NCBI GenBank assembly: GCA_023135025.1
Contig: JAGLTY010000104.1
Coordinates: 1-7,194, forward strand
Direction of reading: 5' to 3'
DNA: 7,194 bases
From: Bacteroidales bacterium
GTDB lineage: Bacteria > Bacteroidota > Bacteroidia > Bacteroidales > GCA-2748055
The translations under genes and the position numbers were made by a program. Shown here in pieces: positions 6,155 to 7,194 of this stretch. Every line of letters begins with the position of its first letter. The stretch's first letter is position 1. The notes under the pieces are model-generated. The model did no database searches. It was not told the origin of the DNA and saw only the letters and a list, made by a program, of their open reading frames with translations.

Positions 6155-7062
6155 AACAGGAGAGTATACTGGAGGGAATAGGGAACACACCTCATGTGCG
6201 AATCAACCATATTTTCCCGGGAGCAAAAAATATCTGGATGAAACTGGAGCGTAACAATCCGGGTGGGAGCATCAAGGACCGCATCGCGCTGGCCATGGTA
6301 AATGATGCGGAGAAGAGAGGAGTGTTGAAGCGGGGTTGTACCATTGTGGAACCTACCTCCGGTAATACAGGGATTGGCCTGGCCATGGTGGCAGCGGTAA
6401 GGGGATACAGGATTATCCTGGTGATGCCCGAATCGATGTCGGTGGAGAGACGGAGCATCCTGAGGGCTTATGGAGCCGAAATTGTGCTAACGCCACGTGA
6501 CCTGGGTATGAAGGGCTCCATGGAGCGAGCAGAGGAGCTGGCCCGGGAGATTGATGGTGCCTGGATCCCTTCCCAGTTTGATAATCCTTCCAACCCCTCC
6601 ATTCATGAGGCGACCACCGCCCGGGAGATCATCGATGATTTTCCCGGAGGTATTGATTTCCTGGTCACCGGTGTGGGAACAGGTGGACATATTTCCGGGG
6701 TTTCCAGGATCCTGAAACAACAGATGCCAGGGATTGAGGTATATGCCGTGGAACCTGCGAATTCTCCGGTGATCAGTGGGGGTGAACCGGCTTCCCATGG
6801 GATTATGGGGATTGGTGCCGGGTTTATACCCGGGAATCTGGACCTGGAGCTGATCGATGGCGTGTTGCAGGTAGAGAGAACAGAAGCCTATGACTATGCC
6901 AGACGTGCAGCAAAAGAGGAGGGGATCTTTGTGGGGATCTCCACAGGGGCCTCGCTGGCAGCGGTATCAAAACTGCTGGAAAAGAGAGGTGATTCAGCTA
7001 CAATACTGACATTTAATTACGATACAGGAGAAAGATATCTTTCGGTAAATGATCTCTTTTAA
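6151..7062 (+). CDS. cysK: Cysteine synthase (O-acetylserine sulfhydrylase A)
   Basis: This PLP enzyme makes L-cysteine from O-acetylserine and sulfide. The 303-residue chain is a fold-type II PLP protein of normal CysK length, slightly shorter than the 323 residues in E. coli. K42 in NPGGSIKDR is the Schiff-base lysine. TSGNTG (69-74) is the substrate-binding loop. [15 protein letters not shown] (142-156) is the conserved active-site segment. [10 protein letters not shown] (174-183) is the phosphate-binding glycine loop, and GISTGA (262-267) contacts the PLP ring. The usual TTGPEI is TTAREI here, which I believe is common in Bacteroidota relatives. The protein starts at the ATG overlapping the cysE stop, so CysE and CysK are translationally coupled partners. 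Cystathionine beta-synthase shares the fold, but nothing indicates its extra domains. Confidence 0.96.
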   Translation: MKQESILEGIGNTPHVRINHIFPGAKNIWMKLERNNPGGSIKDRIALAMVNDAEKRGVLKRGCTIVEPTSGNTGIGLAMVAAVRGYRIILVMPESMSVERRSILRAYGAEIVLTPRDLGMKGSMERAEELAREIDGAWIPSQFDNPSNPSIHEATTAREIIDDFPGGIDFLVTGVGTGGHISGVSRILKQQMPGIEVYAVEPANSPVISGGEPASHGIMGIGAGFIPGNLDLELIDGVLQVERTEAYDYARRAAKEEGIFVGISTGASLAAVSKLLEKRGDSATILTFNYDTGERYLSVNDLF

Positions 7063-7069
7063 GAGGATT

Positions 7070-7099
7070 TATTAAATTTAATAGAAATTTTCAATTTCT
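7070..7099. other. AT-rich palindrome and small hairpin between cysK and the HAD gene
   Basis: Bases 7070-7083 (TATTAAATTTAATA) form a perfect 14-base palindrome. Overlapping it by one base, AGAAATT at 7083-7089 pairs with AATTTCT at 7093-7099 around a three-base loop. There is no GC-rich stem or terminal T run, so this is not a convincing intrinsic terminator. It may be a promoter or operator region for the next gene, or simply AT-rich spacer. Confidence 0.35.
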
Positions 7100-7106
7100 G
7101 TCGGCC

Positions 7107-7194
7107 ATGGATAGCCCTTTGAAAATTGCCGTCGACTTTGATGGCACCATTGTTGAACACAAGTATCCTGAGATTGGAAAGGAGATCATGTTTG
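7107..7194 (+). CDS. HAD-superfamily hydrolase, N-terminal fragment cut by window edge
   Basis: Only 29 codons and one base are visible, beginning MDSPLKIAVDFDGTIVEHKY. The DFDGT motif at residues 10-14 is HAD motif I: D10 would be the nucleophile that forms the phospho-aspartyl intermediate and D12 the general acid/base. The segment VDFDGTIVEHKYPEIG is close to what I recall for small Bacteroides HAD proteins of the BT_0820 type, which are about 140 residues and of unknown substrate. The start has no Shine-Dalgarno sequence and lies 44 bases after cysK, so cotranscription is possible. The rest of the gene is outside the window, and substrate cannot be stated. Confidence 0.85.
   Translation, partial: MDSPLKIAVDFDGTIVEHKYPEIGKEIMF

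Noticed and set aside
7031..7042. AAAGATATCTTT palindrome
   Set aside because: It encodes the conserved GERYLS end of CysK, so the dyad is probably incidental.

Overview
The window looks like a chromosomal segment from a Bacteroidota bacterium, most likely of the order Bacteroidales. The evidence is the DUF4492-cydA-cydB arrangement, CydA, CydB and CysK sequences of the Bacteroidota type, start codons that mostly lack a Shine-Dalgarno sequence, and moderate GC content. The species cannot be named from the sequence alone. I see no tRNA, rRNA, CRISPR array, insertion sequence or phage gene.

Layout. The left edge (1-532, minus strand) holds the N-terminal part of a bile acid:sodium symporter (BASS) family transporter. 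A 96-base divergent intergenic region separates it from a run of plus-strand genes that continues to the right edge: a nine-helix UbiA-like membrane protein (629-1474), a small DUF4492 membrane protein (1517-1720), cytochrome bd quinol oxidase subunits I and II (cydA 1725-3287, cydB 3290-4420), a 40-residue single-helix membrane protein (4459-4581), phosphatidylserine synthase (pssA 4578-5309), serine O-acetyltransferase (cysE 5312-6154), cysteine synthase (cysK 6151-7062), and the first 29 codons of a HAD-family phosphatase (7107 to the edge).

How the genes fit together. The first module is respiratory: CydAB oxidises quinol and reduces oxygen at low oxygen tension, and it is flanked by two tiny membrane proteins. 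The second module uses L-serine: PssA puts serine into phospholipid, CysE acetylates serine, and CysK converts O-acetylserine to cysteine. Gaps of 2-4 bases or 4-base ATGA overlaps join nearly all genes from DUF4492 to cysK. The one larger gap is 38 bases after cydB, filled by a tandem ATTAACC repeat. This suggests one transcript, though an internal promoter cannot be excluded.

The item most worth following up is the 40-residue ORF between cydB and pssA. Its size, single helix and position match the proteobacterial accessory subunit CydX, but its sequence is not recognisably CydX. It may be an overlooked bd-oxidase subunit of Bacteroidota. Other points of interest are the UbiA-like protein with degraded acidic motifs, the substitution of acidic CydB residues by glutamine, and the three-frame stop formed by the heptamer repeat.
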